A DNA stretch of 64,000 bases from Aeromonas taiwanensis (lineage in GTDB: Bacteria > Pseudomonadota > Gammaproteobacteria > Enterobacterales > Aeromonadaceae): the NCBI RefSeq assembly GCF_000820165.1, contig NZ_CDDD01000001.1, positions 24,620 through 88,619 of the forward strand, given 5' to 3'. Shown one piece after another: positions 15,363 through 25,290 of this stretch. The number at the start of each line of letters is the position of its first letter. Within the stretch, counting starts at the first letter, position 1. The notes under the pieces were generated by a model. The model saw only the letters and a list, made by a program, of their open reading frames with translations. It did no database searches and had not been told where the DNA came from. The position numbers were made by a program, and so were the translations under genes.

Positions 15363-16031
15363 ATGCCGACTCCCCTGCCCTGGCACCAGATAGATACCGT
15401 TTTGCTCGACATGGACGGCACCCTGATCGATCTCCATTTTGACAACCACCTGTGGCAGACCCTGGTGCCGGCGCGCTACGCCGAGCGACTCGGCCTGCCG
15501 CTCGCCGAGGCGAAGGCGCAGATAGATGCCCATTATCACGCCGTCAGCGGCACCCTCCACTGGTACTGCGTCGATTACTGGAGCCAGACCCTGGGGCTCG
15601 ACATCCGCGCCCTCAAGCAGGAGATCCTGGAGAAGATCCAGTGGCGCCCCCACGTCCTCCCCTTCCTGGCCGCGCTCAAGGCCGCCGGCAAGCAGCTGGT
15701 GCTCTTCACCAATGCCCACCCCGCCAGCCTCTCGGTGAAGGATGCGCGCCTCGGCCTCGCCGAGCACCTCGATCTCATGGTGAGCACCCACGAGCTGGGC
15801 TGGTCGAAGGAGAGCCAGCACTGCTGGCAGGCACTGGCCGAGCGGCTGGCGTTCGACCCGGCCCGCACCCTGTTCGTGGATGACAGCGAGCGGATCCTGC
15901 GCGCCGCCGCCGATTACGGCATCGGCTACCAGCTCGCCATCCAGAATCCGGACAGCCGACAGCCCGAGCAACGCATCACCGCCTTCCCGGCGATCCGCGA
16001 CTACGCCGAGCTGTTGCCCCTCGGCACCTGA
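15363..16031 (+). CDS. yrfG: GMP/IMP 5'-nucleotidase YrfG (HAD superfamily)
   Basis: A 222-aa HAD hydrolase. Motif I VLLDMDGTLIDLHFDN is near residues 13-28; motif II is the LVLFTNAH segment (about 112-119); motif III lysine and motif IV FVDDSERILRAAADYG follow at about 175-190. The stretch LHFDNHLWQTLVPARYA is characteristic of YrfG, which dephosphorylates GMP and IMP. It is divergent from nudE, as in enteric bacteria, and a perfect hairpin follows the stop. Confidence 0.92.
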   Translation: MPTPLPWHQIDTVLLDMDGTLIDLHFDNHLWQTLVPARYAERLGLPLAEAKAQIDAHYHAVSGTLHWYCVDYWSQTLGLDIRALKQEILEKIQWRPHVLPFLAALKAAGKQLVLFTNAHPASLSVKDARLGLAEHLDLMVSTHELGWSKESQHCWQALAERLAFDPARTLFVDDSERILRAAADYGIGYQLAIQNPDSRQPEQRITAFPAIRDYAELLPLGT

Positions 16032-16037
16032 CACCCT

Positions 16038-16062
16038 CAAGGCCCTCCTCGCGAGGGCCTTG
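16038..16062 (+). terminator. Hairpin after yrfG
   Basis: A 10-bp perfect stem CAAGGCCCTC / GAGGGCCTTG with a 5-base loop starts six bases after the yrfG stop; there is no T-run. Confidence 0.65.
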
Positions 16063-16100
16063 TCATATCAGCTCAGCAGCCAGTCCGCTGATTAAAACCC

Positions 16101-17207
16101 TCAGGCCGCATCAAGGGGAGCCAGCACCCCCATGCCGGCCAGGTAGTCGAGGGCGCTCGGGGTGAAGCCAAGCTCTGCAAGGTGCGCCGCCGTGAAGGGG
16201 GCACAGTGCAAGGGCTGGCCGCGACTCACCCGTTCCATCCAGTCCGGATTGCCGATGGCCGCCGTGCCCACTGCCACCAGATCGGCGCCGCCCGCCAGGG
16301 CCAGCTCGGCCGAATCTGCGTCGCTAATCTTGCCCGCCACCATGAGCGGCACCCGCCCGGCCAACCCGACCCGCACCGCCTCCAGCAGGGCGCCGCCGTC
16401 GGGATCCCCCGCCACCGCCTTGAAGCTGTCCCCCATGGAGAAGTGCAGGTAGTCGATCCCCTCGTCCGCCAGCAGGTGCGCCACCGCCAGCTGATGGGGC
16501 AGCGCTATGCCCTGGATATGGGCATAGCTCTCGGGGGAGAGGCGCACCCCGACCAGAAAGTCCCGGGGCAGGCGGGCGCGGATGCCGCGCACTATCTCCA
16601 CCAGGATCCGCGCCCGGTTGGCGATGCTGCCACCCCAGCGGTCGGTGCGCCGGTTGTGCAGGGGGTTGAGGAAATTGCAGAGCAGGAAGTTGTGGGCGGC
16701 GTGCAACTCGACCCCGTGCAGGCCGGCGCCATGGGCCCGCTCGGCGGCGCGCACGAAGGCGTCAATGAGCGTCAGAATCTCCTCCTCGCTCAGCCCCTTG
16801 ACCCCGAGGGGGTAGCGCCCGCCCGGCGCCAGCTCGCACGGGCCCACCGGCGCCCCGTCGTTCAGTTCGGGCAGGGCCCGCATCCCGCCGTGATGCAGCT
16901 GCACCACCGCCAGCGCCCCGGCCTGCCGCGCACTGTCGGCCAGGGCCGTGAAGGCCTGCTGCTGGGTGTCGGTCATCAGGGCCGGCTGCCCCGCCCAGCA
17001 GCGTCCGCCGGGCTGCACCTGGGTTGCGGCGGCGATGAGCAGGCCGAAGCCGCCCCGGGCGCAGCGCGCCAGCCAGTCGAGCTCGGCCTGAGCGGGATCG
17101 CCGCCTGCGCCGCTCATGTTGTGGGTCAAAGGGGCCAGCACGGCCCGGTTCTTGAGCCGCAATCCGGCCCGCTCGAAGTGGAAGCTGTCGCCAAGTGCCT
17201 TGTTCAT
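16101..17207 (-). CDS. NADH:flavin oxidoreductase, old yellow enzyme family
   Basis: A 368-aa FMN-dependent TIM-barrel reductase. Conserved parts are NRAVLAPLTHNMSG at the N-terminus, VVQLHHGGMRA, the substrate-site segment GVELHAAHNFLLCNFLNPLH followed by NRRTDRWGGS, and the FMN phosphate loop around LVAVGTAAIGNPDW. Such enzymes reduce activated C=C bonds or similar electrophiles. The ATG at 17207 has GGGAGAGG upstream; the open frame extends 39 codons further but lacks homology. It is divergent from a LysR regulator that probably controls it. Natural substrate unknown. Confidence 0.88.
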   Translation of the reverse strand: MNKALGDSFHFERAGLRLKNRAVLAPLTHNMSGAGGDPAQAELDWLARCARGGFGLLIAAATQVQPGGRCWAGQPALMTDTQQQAFTALADSARQAGALAVVQLHHGGMRALPELNDGAPVGPCELAPGGRYPLGVKGLSEEEILTLIDAFVRAAERAHGAGLHGVELHAAHNFLLCNFLNPLHNRRTDRWGGSIANRARILVEIVRGIRARLPRDFLVGVRLSPESYAHIQGIALPHQLAVAHLLADEGIDYLHFSMGDSFKAVAGDPDGGALLEAVRVGLAGRVPLMVAGKISDADSAELALAGGADLVAVGTAAIGNPDWMERVSRGQPLHCAPFTAAHLAELGFTPSALDYLAGMGVLAPLDAA

Positions 17208-17322
17208 CGCCCTCTCCCGGGATCGCAATGGAATGCCGCCACTATAAACCCGGGCACTGAGGATATAATCAGGCACACAAGCAAGGCATTCATTCCCTGC
17301 AAGACACAATAGGCCACCCATC

Positions 17323-18228
17323 ATGCGTCACCACAAGTTCGACACCCTCTACCTGATGCGCCTGCTGGTCGCCATCGTCCGCTGCGGATCCTTCGCCGCC
17401 GCCGCCGCACACCTCGGCATCACCCCGAGCAAGGCGTCAAAGGATCTACGCCACCTGGAGCAGAGCCTCGGCAACACGCTCCTGAGCCGTACCACCCGCC
17501 GGGTGCAGCTGACCGATGCGGGGGAGCTCGCCTACCGCCAGGCCGACCAGATGATCGCCCTGCACGAGCAGCTGCTGGACGGCCTGCAACGCCGCCGCTC
17601 GGCCCTGTGCGGGGAGCTGCGCATCACGGCGCCGGATCTGTGGGGCGAGGTGGTGCTGACCCCGGTACTGCTGCGCTTTCGCGCCGACCACCCCGAGGTG
17701 CGGATCATCGCCGACTTCAGCAATACCCCGGCCGACCTGCTGCGCGACAACCTGCACGTGGCGTTTCGCAGCACCGAGCTCGGCACCCAGCCCTATCTGG
17801 CGCGCCCCATCGCGGTGGACGATCTGGTGCTCTGCGCCAGCGCCGACTACCTGGACCGCCACCCGCCCTTGAGCGAGCCGCAGGATCTGCACCAGCACAG
17901 CCTCATCACCCGCTGCCAGGAGTACAGCCGCCACGAGCGCTGGACCCTGCTTGCCCAGGGGCGCGAGATCCCGCTGGAAGTGGCGGGCGAGCTGGCCTTC
18001 AGCAGCAAGAGGGCGATTCACCAGGCGATGCGCCAGGGGCTGGGGATCGCCCGCCTGCCGCGCTACCTGGTGGCGGCCGAGCTGGCCGAGGGGGTGGTGC
18101 ACGAGGTGCTGCCCGACTACCGTCCCAAGGGGGCCCATTTCTATGCCCTCTACACCCAGCGCCGGGCCGAGTCGGCCCTGGTCGGCCACTTCCTCGACTA
18201 CGTCATCGAGGCGCTCACCCCCTCATGA
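17323..18228 (+). CDS. LysR-family regulator, divergent from the flavin reductase gene
   Basis: A 301-aa LysR regulator: winged helix at residues about 8-65 ([20 protein letters not shown], then [17 protein letters not shown]) and an effector-binding domain from about 90, with an aromatic-degradation-like architecture (CrgA/AaeR subgroup appearance). The 115-bp gap to the reductase gene holds a spaced GAATGCC / GGCATTC pair (17231-17237 and 17285-17291) and a TATAAT at 17264-17269. The 3' end overlaps the tyrS stop by 6 bases in convergent orientation. Effector unknown. Confidence 0.85.
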   Translation: MRHHKFDTLYLMRLLVAIVRCGSFAAAAAHLGITPSKASKDLRHLEQSLGNTLLSRTTRRVQLTDAGELAYRQADQMIALHEQLLDGLQRRRSALCGELRITAPDLWGEVVLTPVLLRFRADHPEVRIIADFSNTPADLLRDNLHVAFRSTELGTQPYLARPIAVDDLVLCASADYLDRHPPLSEPQDLHQHSLITRCQEYSRHERWTLLAQGREIPLEVAGELAFSSKRAIHQAMRQGLGIARLPRYLVAAELAEGVVHEVLPDYRPKGAHFYALYTQRRAESALVGHFLDYVIEALTPS

Positions 18229-19488
18229 GCGGATCACCAGGTGGTACTGCTTCTTGCCCCGGCGCAGCAGCAGATAGCGGCCGAACAGCCAGTCGCCGTC
18301 GGTCACTGGCTCATCCTGGCGGATCGCGCCGTTGAGGCTGACGGCCCCCGCCGCCAGCAGCTCCCGGGCGATGCGCCTGGAGTTCGCCAGGCCGCACTCC
18401 ACCAGCAGGGTCACCAGATCCGTTTCCCCCTCGATGGGGCTGCTCGGCAGGCCATCCTGGGCCAGCTGGGCCAGATCGCTCTCGCCAAGACGAGCCACGT
18501 CACCGCTGAACAAGAGCTCACTAATGCGCCGCGCCGCCGCCAGCGCCCCCTTGCCGTGCACCAGCTCGGTCAGCTCGTCCGCCAGCACCTGCTGGGCCAG
18601 CTTGCGCCCTTGCCGCTTGGCGTCCTCCGCCTCCAGCGCCTCAATCTCGGCCAGCGGCATAAAGCTGTAGTAGCGCAGGAAGCGGTAGACATCCTCGTCC
18701 GCGGTGCCGAGCCAGAACTGGTAGAAGGCGTAGGGTGAGGTGAGCGCCGGATCCAGCCAGATTGCGCCCCCTTCCGTCTTGCCAAACTTGGTGCCGTCCG
18801 CCTTGGTGATGAGCGGCAGCGTCATGCCATAGACCTGGGCATGATGCAGCCGCCGGGTGAGATCCATGCCGCTGGTGATGTTGCCCCACTGGTCGTTGCC
18901 GCCGATCTGCAGGGTGCAGCCGAGACGCTGGTTGAGCACGGCGAAGTCCTGGGATTGCAGCAGGGCGTAGGAGAACTCGGTGAAGGAGATGCCCTGATCC
19001 GGGCGGGCCAGGCGCTGGCGCACCGATTCGCGGGCCAGCATGGCGTTGACCGAGAAGTGCTTGCCGATATCCCGCAGGAAGTCGAGGGCCGACATCTGCC
19101 CCATCCAGTCGGCGTTGTTGACCAGCAGCGGCGCCGCCAGCCCGTCGCTCGCCGGCAGCAGGGCGCTTATCTGGGCCGACAGGCTGGCCACCCAGCCCTG
19201 CACCGTCTCGGCGCTGTTGAGGCTGCGCTCGCTTGCCTTGAAGCTGGGATCGCCGATAAGGCCGGTGGCACCGCCCACCAGGGCCACCGGGGTGTGGCCC
19301 GCCAGCTGGAAGCGGCGCAGCATCAAGAGCGGCACCAGATGGCCGATGTGCAGGCTGCCGGCGGTGGGATCGAAGCCGCAGTAGACGGTGCGCGGGGTGG
19401 CGAGGTGATCGCGCAGCGCCACCGGGTCGGAATTCTGGGCCACCAGGCCGCGTCGGGTCAGCTCATCGAGCAGGTGGGGGTTGATCAT
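18223..19488 (-). CDS. tyrS: Tyrosyl-tRNA synthetase
   Basis: A 421-aa class I aminoacyl-tRNA synthetase charging tRNA-Tyr. The HIGH signature is at residues 47-50 ([11 protein letters not shown]), the KMSKS-type loop is KFGKTEGG (about 234), and an S4 RNA-binding domain occupies the last 60 residues ([19 protein letters not shown]). Length fits the bacterial TyrRS-S class (424 aa in E. coli). The ATG at 19488 has GGAGC six bases upstream. The 3' end overlaps the convergent LysR gene by 6 bases, unusually tight for an essential gene. Confidence 0.95.
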   Translation of the reverse strand: MINPHLLDELTRRGLVAQNSDPVALRDHLATPRTVYCGFDPTAGSLHIGHLVPLLMLRRFQLAGHTPVALVGGATGLIGDPSFKASERSLNSAETVQGWVASLSAQISALLPASDGLAAPLLVNNADWMGQMSALDFLRDIGKHFSVNAMLARESVRQRLARPDQGISFTEFSYALLQSQDFAVLNQRLGCTLQIGGNDQWGNITSGMDLTRRLHHAQVYGMTLPLITKADGTKFGKTEGGAIWLDPALTSPYAFYQFWLGTADEDVYRFLRYYSFMPLAEIEALEAEDAKRQGRKLAQQVLADELTELVHGKGALAAARRISELLFSGDVARLGESDLAQLAQDGLPSSPIEGETDLVTLLVECGLANSRRIARELLAAGAVSLNGAIRQDEPVTDGDWLFGRYLLLRRGKKQYHLVIRS

Positions 19489-19646
19489 GGGTGCTCCAAC
19501 AGCAGGGGAAAAGCCCACATCCTCGCTGCTCCGGTTCGCGCCGAATATGTCCCCCAGGGGACAGTTTTGCCATTCCCGTGCTAGCATCCTGCCATAGTGG
19601 GTAGCCAGCCCAGCCACCCGGAACTTATCGCCATGACCCAACGCCC

Positions 19647-20462
19647 ATGATCCAGCCCCTCGCCACGGATGCCCTGACCCACAGCATGACCGAGGTGGTC
19701 GATGCCCTGCACGGCAGCGGCTTCCCGGCGGCCCTGGTGCGCCTGATCCAGCAGCAGGTGGCGTTCGACTGTGCCCTGCTGCTCGGGGTGGGGCTGCGCC
19801 CCGTCTACCTCTACGACAACCTGCATCATCAGCGGGCCCTGTTGTTCGACCGCTACCTCACCCGCCACTTCAGTCAGGATCCCTTCATGCAGGCGCTGGA
19901 GCAGGGGCTGGGTGCCGGGGTCTGGACCCTGGCGCAGGTGTCGCGGGGGCGGCTCGACCCCGAGTATCGCCACCACTTCTATCAGGCCACCGGCTGGCAG
20001 GAGGAGGTGGGGCTGATCCTGCCGGTGCGCGGCGGCCTCACCCTGATGCTGTTTCTGGGTCGCCTCGACAAGCGCAGCTCCCTCAGCCGTGACGAGCTGG
20101 CCCGGCTGGAGGCCCTGTTTCCGCTGGTGCATTCGCTGTGCCGCCAGCACTGGCGGGAGGGGGCCGCGCTGCTGGCCCAGAGTCCGGCACTGCCGGGTGG
20201 CGCCGATCTCAAGGCGACCGTGGAGCAGGCCATCGCCAGCGTGGGGGGCGCAAGCCTCACCCGCCGCGAGCGTCAGGTGGCGGGATTGCTGCTGCAGGGG
20301 CTCGACACCGAGGCCATTGCCGGTGCGCTTGGCATCGGCAGCGGCACGGTGAAAAATCATCGCAAGCACCTCTACGCCAAGCTGCACCTGCGCTCCCGGG
20401 CCGAGCTGTTCAACTTCTTTCTCAATCACCTCATCACGGCGCCAGCCGCCGCGGCCCCATAA
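19647..20462 (+). CDS. LuxR-family regulator (GerE-type helix-turn-helix)
   Basis: A 271-aa protein. The C-terminal region (about 205-262) is a LuxR/GerE helix-turn-helix: SLTRREREQV-type opening (here [20 protein letters not shown]), [18 protein letters not shown]. The N-terminal 190 residues look like a GAF-like sensor rather than an acyl-homoserine-lactone domain, since the Trp/Tyr/Asp pattern of LuxR ligand pockets is not evident. No luxI is nearby. It is convergent with exeN and ends at a perfect 14-bp hairpin. Whether it controls secretion is unknown. Confidence 0.82.
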   Translation: MIQPLATDALTHSMTEVVDALHGSGFPAALVRLIQQQVAFDCALLLGVGLRPVYLYDNLHHQRALLFDRYLTRHFSQDPFMQALEQGLGAGVWTLAQVSRGRLDPEYRHHFYQATGWQEEVGLILPVRGGLTLMLFLGRLDKRSSLSRDELARLEALFPLVHSLCRQHWREGAALLAQSPALPGGADLKATVEQAIASVGGASLTRRERQVAGLLLQGLDTEAIAGALGIGSGTVKNHRKHLYAKLHLRSRAELFNFFLNHLITAPAAAAP

Positions 20463-20494
20463 CGACACCACCCCGCCGGGGCGGGGTGGTGTCG
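20463..20494. terminator. Perfect 14-bp hairpin between the LuxR-family gene and exeN
   Basis: CGACACCACCCCGC / GCGGGGTGGTGTCG with a CGGG loop. It lies between two convergent genes and probably serves both, although neither strand has a T-tract. Confidence 0.7.
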
Positions 20495-20522
20495 ATGCAT
20501 GCCAGATCAGACAGCAAGGCCG

Positions 20523-21281
20523 TCAGATGCGGCCCTGGTAGCGCAGCGGGAAGCGTCCCTGACCGTCGGGCTGGCCGAGGAAGGGCAGCCCCTGCTTCAT
20601 CTGCTCCGGCAGCTCGGGCCCGGGTTTCAGGGTCCCCTGGAACAGGTACTGGCGATTGGCCTGCAGCTCCAGCTTGCCCAGCACCTGCACCGCCTCCGAG
20701 CCCTGCTTGATCTCGGCCACTAGCCGGGAGTCGAGGCAGGTCAGCTTGATTTCAGGATCCCCCAGCGCCAGCTTGCCCGCCGGGGTATGCGCCTCGGCGT
20801 CATACCAGTGAAGATCGCCATAGAGGTTGTCACACCAGGGATTGCCCTGGGCAAACTGGTCAATCTTGAGCTGCAGCTGGCCCGCAGCCATCAGGGGGAA
20901 GGGAGGTCTCATCGGCACCCGCTCCAGCACCCAGGGGGCCGGCGCATTCAGGGTGATGTCGCGACCGAAGGCCGCGCCGTTCCAGCCGACTACCCCCTGG
21001 CCATTGAGGCCGCCGCGCTCGCCAAAGCGCAGGGAGACTTCAGGGGCAAGGCGCAGCAGGGACCAACCATTGAGCTCCCAGCGCAGCTGGGTCAGCGACT
21101 CGCTGGCGTATTGCAGGCGGGCCACCTGGCCGCTCCAGAGGGTACCGCTCACTCCCTCCATCCTCACCAGGTTGGGGGGCAGCGGCAGGTGGCGCACCAC
21201 CAGGCTGGCCGGCAGCTGGGCCAGCAGGAAAACCAGATAGGCCGCCAGAAACAGCACGGCAATCAGCACTCTTTGCTTCAT
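20523..21281 (-). CDS. exeN: Type II secretion protein ExeN (GspN)
   Basis: A 252-aa GspN-family protein, last gene of the exeC-N operon. It has one N-terminal transmembrane segment (about residues 5-26, LIAVLFLAAYLVFLLAQL) and a periplasmic region. Cysteines at about 151 and 182 could form a disulfide. GspN is found in only some type II systems and has been reported as dispensable in several. Separated from exeM by an 88-base structured gap, so expression may be lower than that of the upstream genes. Confidence 0.9.
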   Translation of the reverse strand: MKQRVLIAVLFLAAYLVFLLAQLPASLVVRHLPLPPNLVRMEGVSGTLWSGQVARLQYASESLTQLRWELNGWSLLRLAPEVSLRFGERGGLNGQGVVGWNGAAFGRDITLNAPAPWVLERVPMRPPFPLMAAGQLQLKIDQFAQGNPWCDNLYGDLHWYDAEAHTPAGKLALGDPEIKLTCLDSRLVAEIKQGSEAVQVLGKLELQANRQYLFQGTLKPGPELPEQMKQGLPFLGQPDGQGRFPLRYQGRI

Positions 21282-21302
21282 AGAAAACGACTCGACTGCA
21301 AA

Positions 21303-21362
21303 CGCCCGATCAGGTGCGAGGCGAAGGCCGGATGACCGGCGGCCAAGGCCCTGATCGGGGCG
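21303..21362. other. Large inverted repeat between exeM and exeN
   Basis: Outer arms CGCCCGATCAGG (21303-21314) and CCTGATCGGGGCG (21350-21362) pair with one bulged base, and an inner GCCGG-ATGA-CCGGC hairpin sits at 21327-21340. In the exe mRNA this would form a long stem-loop just before the exeN ribosome site. Confidence 0.55.
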
Positions 21363-21369
21363 GGTTGTT

Positions 21370-21861
21370 TCATTGGGGGCGACTCAGCTGCAAACGTCTG
21401 ACCTTGACCAGGCCGGGCGCCAGCCCCTCGCGGGCCACCTCGATGATCTGCACCTGCACCCCGTACTGATCGGAGAGGGTCGCAAGCCAGATCAAGAGGT
21501 CATCGAACGGCACAGTGTCTATCCAGACCTGCAGCTCCTGGCCCTGGGGCTGCAGCCGGGCAATCTTGATCTTCTGGTTGAAGGCGGTGCGGTTCACCAC
21601 CCCGTCCAGGGTGCCGCTGGTATCGATCTGGCGACCCTGACCACCCTGCATCGCCAGCACCTCCTGCCCCTTCTCCTTGAGCCAGGCCAGGGTCTGCTGC
21701 TGATTGACCACCTGGCGCTCGCGCTCGGCGATGCGATTGCTGATGGGTTGCCAGATGGCCCAGTAACATATCCCGATCAACAGGACGCTGCCCCCGACCG
21801 CGACCAGACGCTGCTCACGAGCACTGATGCTCCGCCACCAGCCTTGCAGTTTGTCCATCAT
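21370..21861 (-). CDS. exeM: Type II secretion protein ExeM (GspM)
   Basis: A 163-aa bitopic inner-membrane protein. It has a short cytoplasmic start, one transmembrane helix (about residues 20-37, [18 protein letters not shown]) and a periplasmic ferredoxin-like domain. GspM pairs with GspL to form the assembly platform beside the ExeE ATPase and ExeF. The start overlaps the exeL stop as ATGA, giving coupled translation and matched stoichiometry. Confidence 0.93.
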   Translation of the reverse strand: MMDKLQGWWRSISAREQRLVAVGGSVLLIGICYWAIWQPISNRIAERERQVVNQQQTLAWLKEKGQEVLAMQGGQGRQIDTSGTLDGVVNRTAFNQKIKIARLQPQGQELQVWIDTVPFDDLLIWLATLSDQYGVQVQIIEVAREGLAPGLVKVRRLQLSRPQ

Positions 21862-23042
21862 GACGACCTCCCCTTGAGCACCAGCGCCCCTTCGACCTTG
21901 CCCTCGGTGCTGCGCACCTCACCCTGCTGCACCTCGAAGCGCTTGCCCGCCAGCTCGCGGAAACGCTCTATCTCGGTGAACCCTGGGGCGGTCACCTGCA
22001 ACCTGAGCTCGCCCCGGGCCGCGTCGAACCGCATCACCTCGGGCTTGAGGCCGGGCACTTCGGCAAACACGGGGGCCAGCTCGGTCAGCAACAGCAGGAC
22101 GCCGTCCTGCGGGGCCTGCCCCAGGTTCTTGAGGTGCTGGGTCATCTGGCTGCGCACGTTGACGATGCGCGTCTCCCCCGGGAAGATCCGGGTGTAGACC
22201 TGCCGGATCTCCGCCTTGAGGGCCTTGTCCTGTTCCGCCAGCTGGTGCAGATGCACGCCGCGCTGGACCAGGGTCACCAGCAGCAGAATGCCCGCCAGCA
22301 CGGCCACCTTGCGCCACTGCAACCAGTAGCGGGCGTATTCCGTCTGGGGACGATAGGGCCCCTGCAGCAGGTTGGCCTGGCTGGTGAGCGCGCCCTTGGC
22401 GAGCAGCAGCATGGGGAGCTCGGGATCCGCCCCCCGCCAGTTGCCCGCCGCCATGGCGGGGATGGGGGTATGGCTGTTGAGGATGACGGGCTCGGGCTGG
22501 GCCGCCAGCAGCATGGCCAGCAGGGACTCCTCCGCCACTATGCCCTGATGGGGCCCCTGGCGGACCAGCCACTCCTCCCCCAGTTGCAGGGCGGACCATC
22601 CCTCGGCGGCCAGCGGCAGCGCCAGCACGTCCGGGAGCAGTTGCAGGGTCTTGAGCCCCGCCTGCTGCAACCAGCCGAGCCAGGTCTGCATCTTCTCCTT
22701 GTCCACCGCCATCAGATCCACGTCGCGCCCCTGATGAGCGAGCACCACCAGGTGCAGCTCGTCCACGTCGGAGGCGATCTGCTCCTCCAGCAGATAGGGC
22801 AGCGCGGCCGCACTCTGGCGGCTGTATTTGCCCGGCAGGCTCACCCGCCGGAAGATCAGATCGCTGCCCGGCACCAGGGTCACCACGGGGCGACCGCCTG
22901 CACGTGCCTGCAGCTCGCCGAGGGCATCGGCCGAGGCCAGGATGCCGGAGGCGATGATCTCCTGCTCCTGCGCCGACCACACCAGCCAGTGCACCGGCTG
23001 CTGCGCATGGGTCCCCAGACGGATGACCAGACTCTCGCTCAC
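21858..23042 (-). CDS. exeL: Type II secretion protein ExeL (GspL)
   Basis: A 394-aa inner-membrane protein. The cytoplasmic part (about 1-245) has an actin-like fold that binds the N-terminus of the ExeE ATPase; a transmembrane helix lies near residues 255-273 ([15 protein letters not shown]); the rest is periplasmic and pairs with ExeM. I start at GTG 23042 ([11 protein letters not shown] follows) because AGGAG lies 10 bases upstream and because the sequence further upstream, although open, does not look like GspL. A 115-base gap separates it from exeK. Confidence 0.93.
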   Translation of the reverse strand: MSESLVIRLGTHAQQPVHWLVWSAQEQEIIASGILASADALGELQARAGGRPVVTLVPGSDLIFRRVSLPGKYSRQSAAALPYLLEEQIASDVDELHLVVLAHQGRDVDLMAVDKEKMQTWLGWLQQAGLKTLQLLPDVLALPLAAEGWSALQLGEEWLVRQGPHQGIVAEESLLAMLLAAQPEPVILNSHTPIPAMAAGNWRGADPELPMLLLAKGALTSQANLLQGPYRPQTEYARYWLQWRKVAVLAGILLLVTLVQRGVHLHQLAEQDKALKAEIRQVYTRIFPGETRIVNVRSQMTQHLKNLGQAPQDGVLLLLTELAPVFAEVPGLKPEVMRFDAARGELRLQVTAPGFTEIERFRELAGKRFEVQQGEVRSTEGKVEGALVLKGRSS

Positions 23043-23157
23043 AAATAATTCTCCTGCCATGCCCGCCAGCATATCGTCGATGGGCGGGGTCGCAGCCCTC
23101 GGCTGCAATCCGGATGAGGGGCGGTGCGGGCTGAACCCGGCCCCCGCCTTCTCCCTG

Positions 23158-24183
23158 TCATTCGGCACCGCCATTGAGGCGGCGCAACATCACCAGCTTG
23201 TTGTCCTTGCCACGCTGGAAGAAGGTCTCCAGTCTGGCCCGGGTATCCCCTACCTCCGCCAGCAGATGGGCCTCGAAGAAGCTGCTCTTGATATCCAGCG
23301 CGCCGTCGAGCCCGTTGACGGCTCCAGGCTGGACCGGCATCTGCTCCGTCATCTCCTGTTTGTTCTTCCACCCCTTGTTGGGGCGGCTGGTCAGCACCTG
23401 CCTGGCGTCGTCCAGCCCTATCTTGCCCAGGTAGAGGCCGACCAGCAGGGCCGCCTGCTCCGGCTTGATGGTGTTGATGTTCACCACCAGCTTGTCGTTG
23501 GGCAGGGCGCACACATAGGGGGCGAGCCGGGCGTAGAGCTCGCCGCTCATCCCGCGCACCGCCCTGAGCTCGTCCGTGCCCAGCAGCCACTGGTTGCCCA
23601 CCAGGTAGGGAGGAGTGAGGCCCTCGTAGTAGGCATCCTCCGCGCCGTTGCTGGAGACCAGCTGGGTATCCTTGTCGGTCCAGTCACGGATGGCGTCGGT
23701 GAGCTGCACCGCCTCGTAGTCGTCCACCTCGAGCTCGGCGAGCAGGGCCCGGAACACCTTGAACTGGTAGGGCTGGGCCTCGAGATCGTCGCCGCTCTCC
23801 CCCTCCTTGAGCGCCACACTCAGGCTGTTGAGGTTGAAACAGGACTGCAGATCCCGCACCCGGCCGGACAGGGTGCCATCCTCCACCGGGAAGACGCCAT
23901 CCTCCCGCGCCCAGTTCTGCCCCAGGCTCACCCGGTCGGGGTCATCCTTGAAGTCCTGGTTCAGCACCTTGATCACCAGGGCCTCCGCCGACATGGCGTA
24001 CCACCAGGCCTGTTTACCCAGGGTGAGGTTGGCGGTGCGCCGCAATTCCAGTTGCAACCTGCCGCTCATGTTGCTGGCGATGATCACCATGACCGACAGG
24101 ATGAGCAGCACCACCAGCAGGGCCATGCCGCCCTGACGGCCCGATCCGGTGAGAGGCCGGCTCCGGCTGCGCTTAATTGCCAT
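23158..24183 (-). CDS. exeK: Type II secretion minor pseudopilin ExeK (GspK)
   Basis: A 341-aa minor pseudopilin, the largest of the set. The prepilin segment is [20 protein letters not shown] near residues 13-32, cleaved after Gly by the prepilin peptidase; GspK characteristically lacks Glu at +5, and here the +5 position is Leu-rich. The large extra domain (about 100-300) with [12 protein letters not shown] is the GspK-specific insertion. With ExeI and ExeJ it forms the tip complex. The chosen ATG at 24183 has GAGG upstream and overlaps exeJ by 11 bases. Confidence 0.93.
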   Translation of the reverse strand: MAIKRSRSRPLTGSGRQGGMALLVVLLILSVMVIIASNMSGRLQLELRRTANLTLGKQAWWYAMSAEALVIKVLNQDFKDDPDRVSLGQNWAREDGVFPVEDGTLSGRVRDLQSCFNLNSLSVALKEGESGDDLEAQPYQFKVFRALLAELEVDDYEAVQLTDAIRDWTDKDTQLVSSNGAEDAYYEGLTPPYLVGNQWLLGTDELRAVRGMSGELYARLAPYVCALPNDKLVVNINTIKPEQAALLVGLYLGKIGLDDARQVLTSRPNKGWKNKQEMTEQMPVQPGAVNGLDGALDIKSSFFEAHLLAEVGDTRARLETFFQRGKDNKLVMLRRLNGGAE

Positions 24184-24871
24184 TTGCCGCCCTCTGGCCA
24201 CCGGCTCCAATCAGAAACTGGCGACGTATGGTCCCGTAATCCTCCAGATCCAGCTCCACCGCCAGCCCGCTCGGCAACAGGTCGCGCTGGGTCCACGCCT
24301 CCTTCCACTGCTTGTCGTAGAAATAGAGTCGCAGGGCGGTCACTCCGGTCAGCACCGGCTGAATGCGCGGCTCGGTGCCGATCGCGGGATCCGGGTAGAG
24401 ATAGCTCAACCGCTCCAGTGTCTGCCCCTTGAGGCGCCACCCCACCCGCTGCAAGCCGGAGCGCGGCAGCATGCCGTCCGGGTTGAGCCAGCCGCCACGC
24501 ATGAAGGCCATGCCCCAGTCGTCGCTCTGCTGGCCAAAGCGGGACGCCGCCAGCAGCACCTTGTTGTTTTCGCCGTCGATGCGGCCGCTGCGCGGCACCA
24601 TCTGGGTGACATCCCGCTCCAGCAGGCTGAAGGCGAGCTGCAGTTCGGAGAGGCGTATCTCCTTCTTCTTGGCCACCTCGTCGCTGTTGAGCACCCCCTG
24701 AAGCACCTGATAGGCCCCCAGGCTGAGCGTGGCGAAGATGGCGATGGCCACCAGCATCTCCAGCAGGGTAAACCCCGCCTGATGCTGGTTGCGGTGCCTG
24801 GGCAAAAGCGGATTCAGCGTCCTCGGCTGATGCCGGCTCCGGATCATGGAGACTCGTGGATGCAGGTTCAT
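24173..24871 (-). CDS. exeJ: Type II secretion minor pseudopilin ExeJ (GspJ)
   Basis: A 232-aa minor pseudopilin with the class III signal [20 protein letters not shown]; Glu at +5 after the cleavable Gly is present. The leader before the cleavage site is long (about 33 residues from ATG 24871); an internal ATG at 24847 would shorten it. The first codon overlaps the exeI stop (ATGA). The mature part is a beta-sandwich that joins the I-J-K tip of the pseudopilus. Confidence 0.92.
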   Translation of the reverse strand: MNLHPRVSMIRSRHQPRTLNPLLPRHRNQHQAGFTLLEMLVAIAIFATLSLGAYQVLQGVLNSDEVAKKKEIRLSELQLAFSLLERDVTQMVPRSGRIDGENNKVLLAASRFGQQSDDWGMAFMRGGWLNPDGMLPRSGLQRVGWRLKGQTLERLSYLYPDPAIGTEPRIQPVLTGVTALRLYFYDKQWKEAWTQRDLLPSGLAVELDLEDYGTIRRQFLIGAGGQRAANGN

Positions 24872-25290
24872 CGGCTGAGATAGGTCCGGATCATGGCCAC
24901 CGGGCTCTCGGCCTTGGGGGCGGTGCGCACCTCCATGTCCAGCGCCCTGAAGTTGCTGTCGGCGGTGGCGACGCCGCGATAGCGCCAGTACCAGGTCTGC
25001 CCGGCCATCTCTTCATCCCCTTCCACCCAGCTGTCTCCCGGCCACTTGGCCTCGAGCTTCTGCTGCACCAGCTGGTTTTCCACCACCCAGGTCGCCAGCG
25101 TCTTCTGCTCCAGATAGTTGAGGCCGGAGAGGTGCTCGCTGGCGGTCTTCATCACCGCCAGGCCCGCGATGGCGAACACCGCCAGGGCCACCATGACCTC
25201 CAGCAGCGTCATGCCCCGCGCCTTGGCAGGCCCGCCGGCCAAGCGGGTGACACTTCCCTGCCCGGCCCCTGATCCCCTGGTGCCCGTCAC
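24868..25290 (-). CDS. exeI: Type II secretion minor pseudopilin ExeI (GspI)
   Basis: A 140-aa minor pseudopilin. The prepilin signal is [20 protein letters not shown] at about residues 24-43, with Gly at -1, Met at +1 and Glu at +5. In the tip complex GspI nucleates assembly with GspJ and GspK. It overlaps exeH and exeJ by 4 bases each (ATGA on both sides), so the H-I-J-K block is translated as a unit. Confidence 0.93.
   Translation of the reverse strand: MTGTRGSGAGQGSVTRLAGGPAKARGMTLLEVMVALAVFAIAGLAVMKTASEHLSGLNYLEQKTLATWVVENQLVQQKLEAKWPGDSWVEGDEEMAGQTWYWRYRGVATADSNFRALDMEVRTAPKAESPVAMIRTYLSR

Noticed and set aside
23043..23174. Longer N-terminus for ExeL starting at 23174
   Set aside because: The extension overlaps the exeK end, lacks GspL similarity, and a good ribosome site precedes the GTG at 23042.
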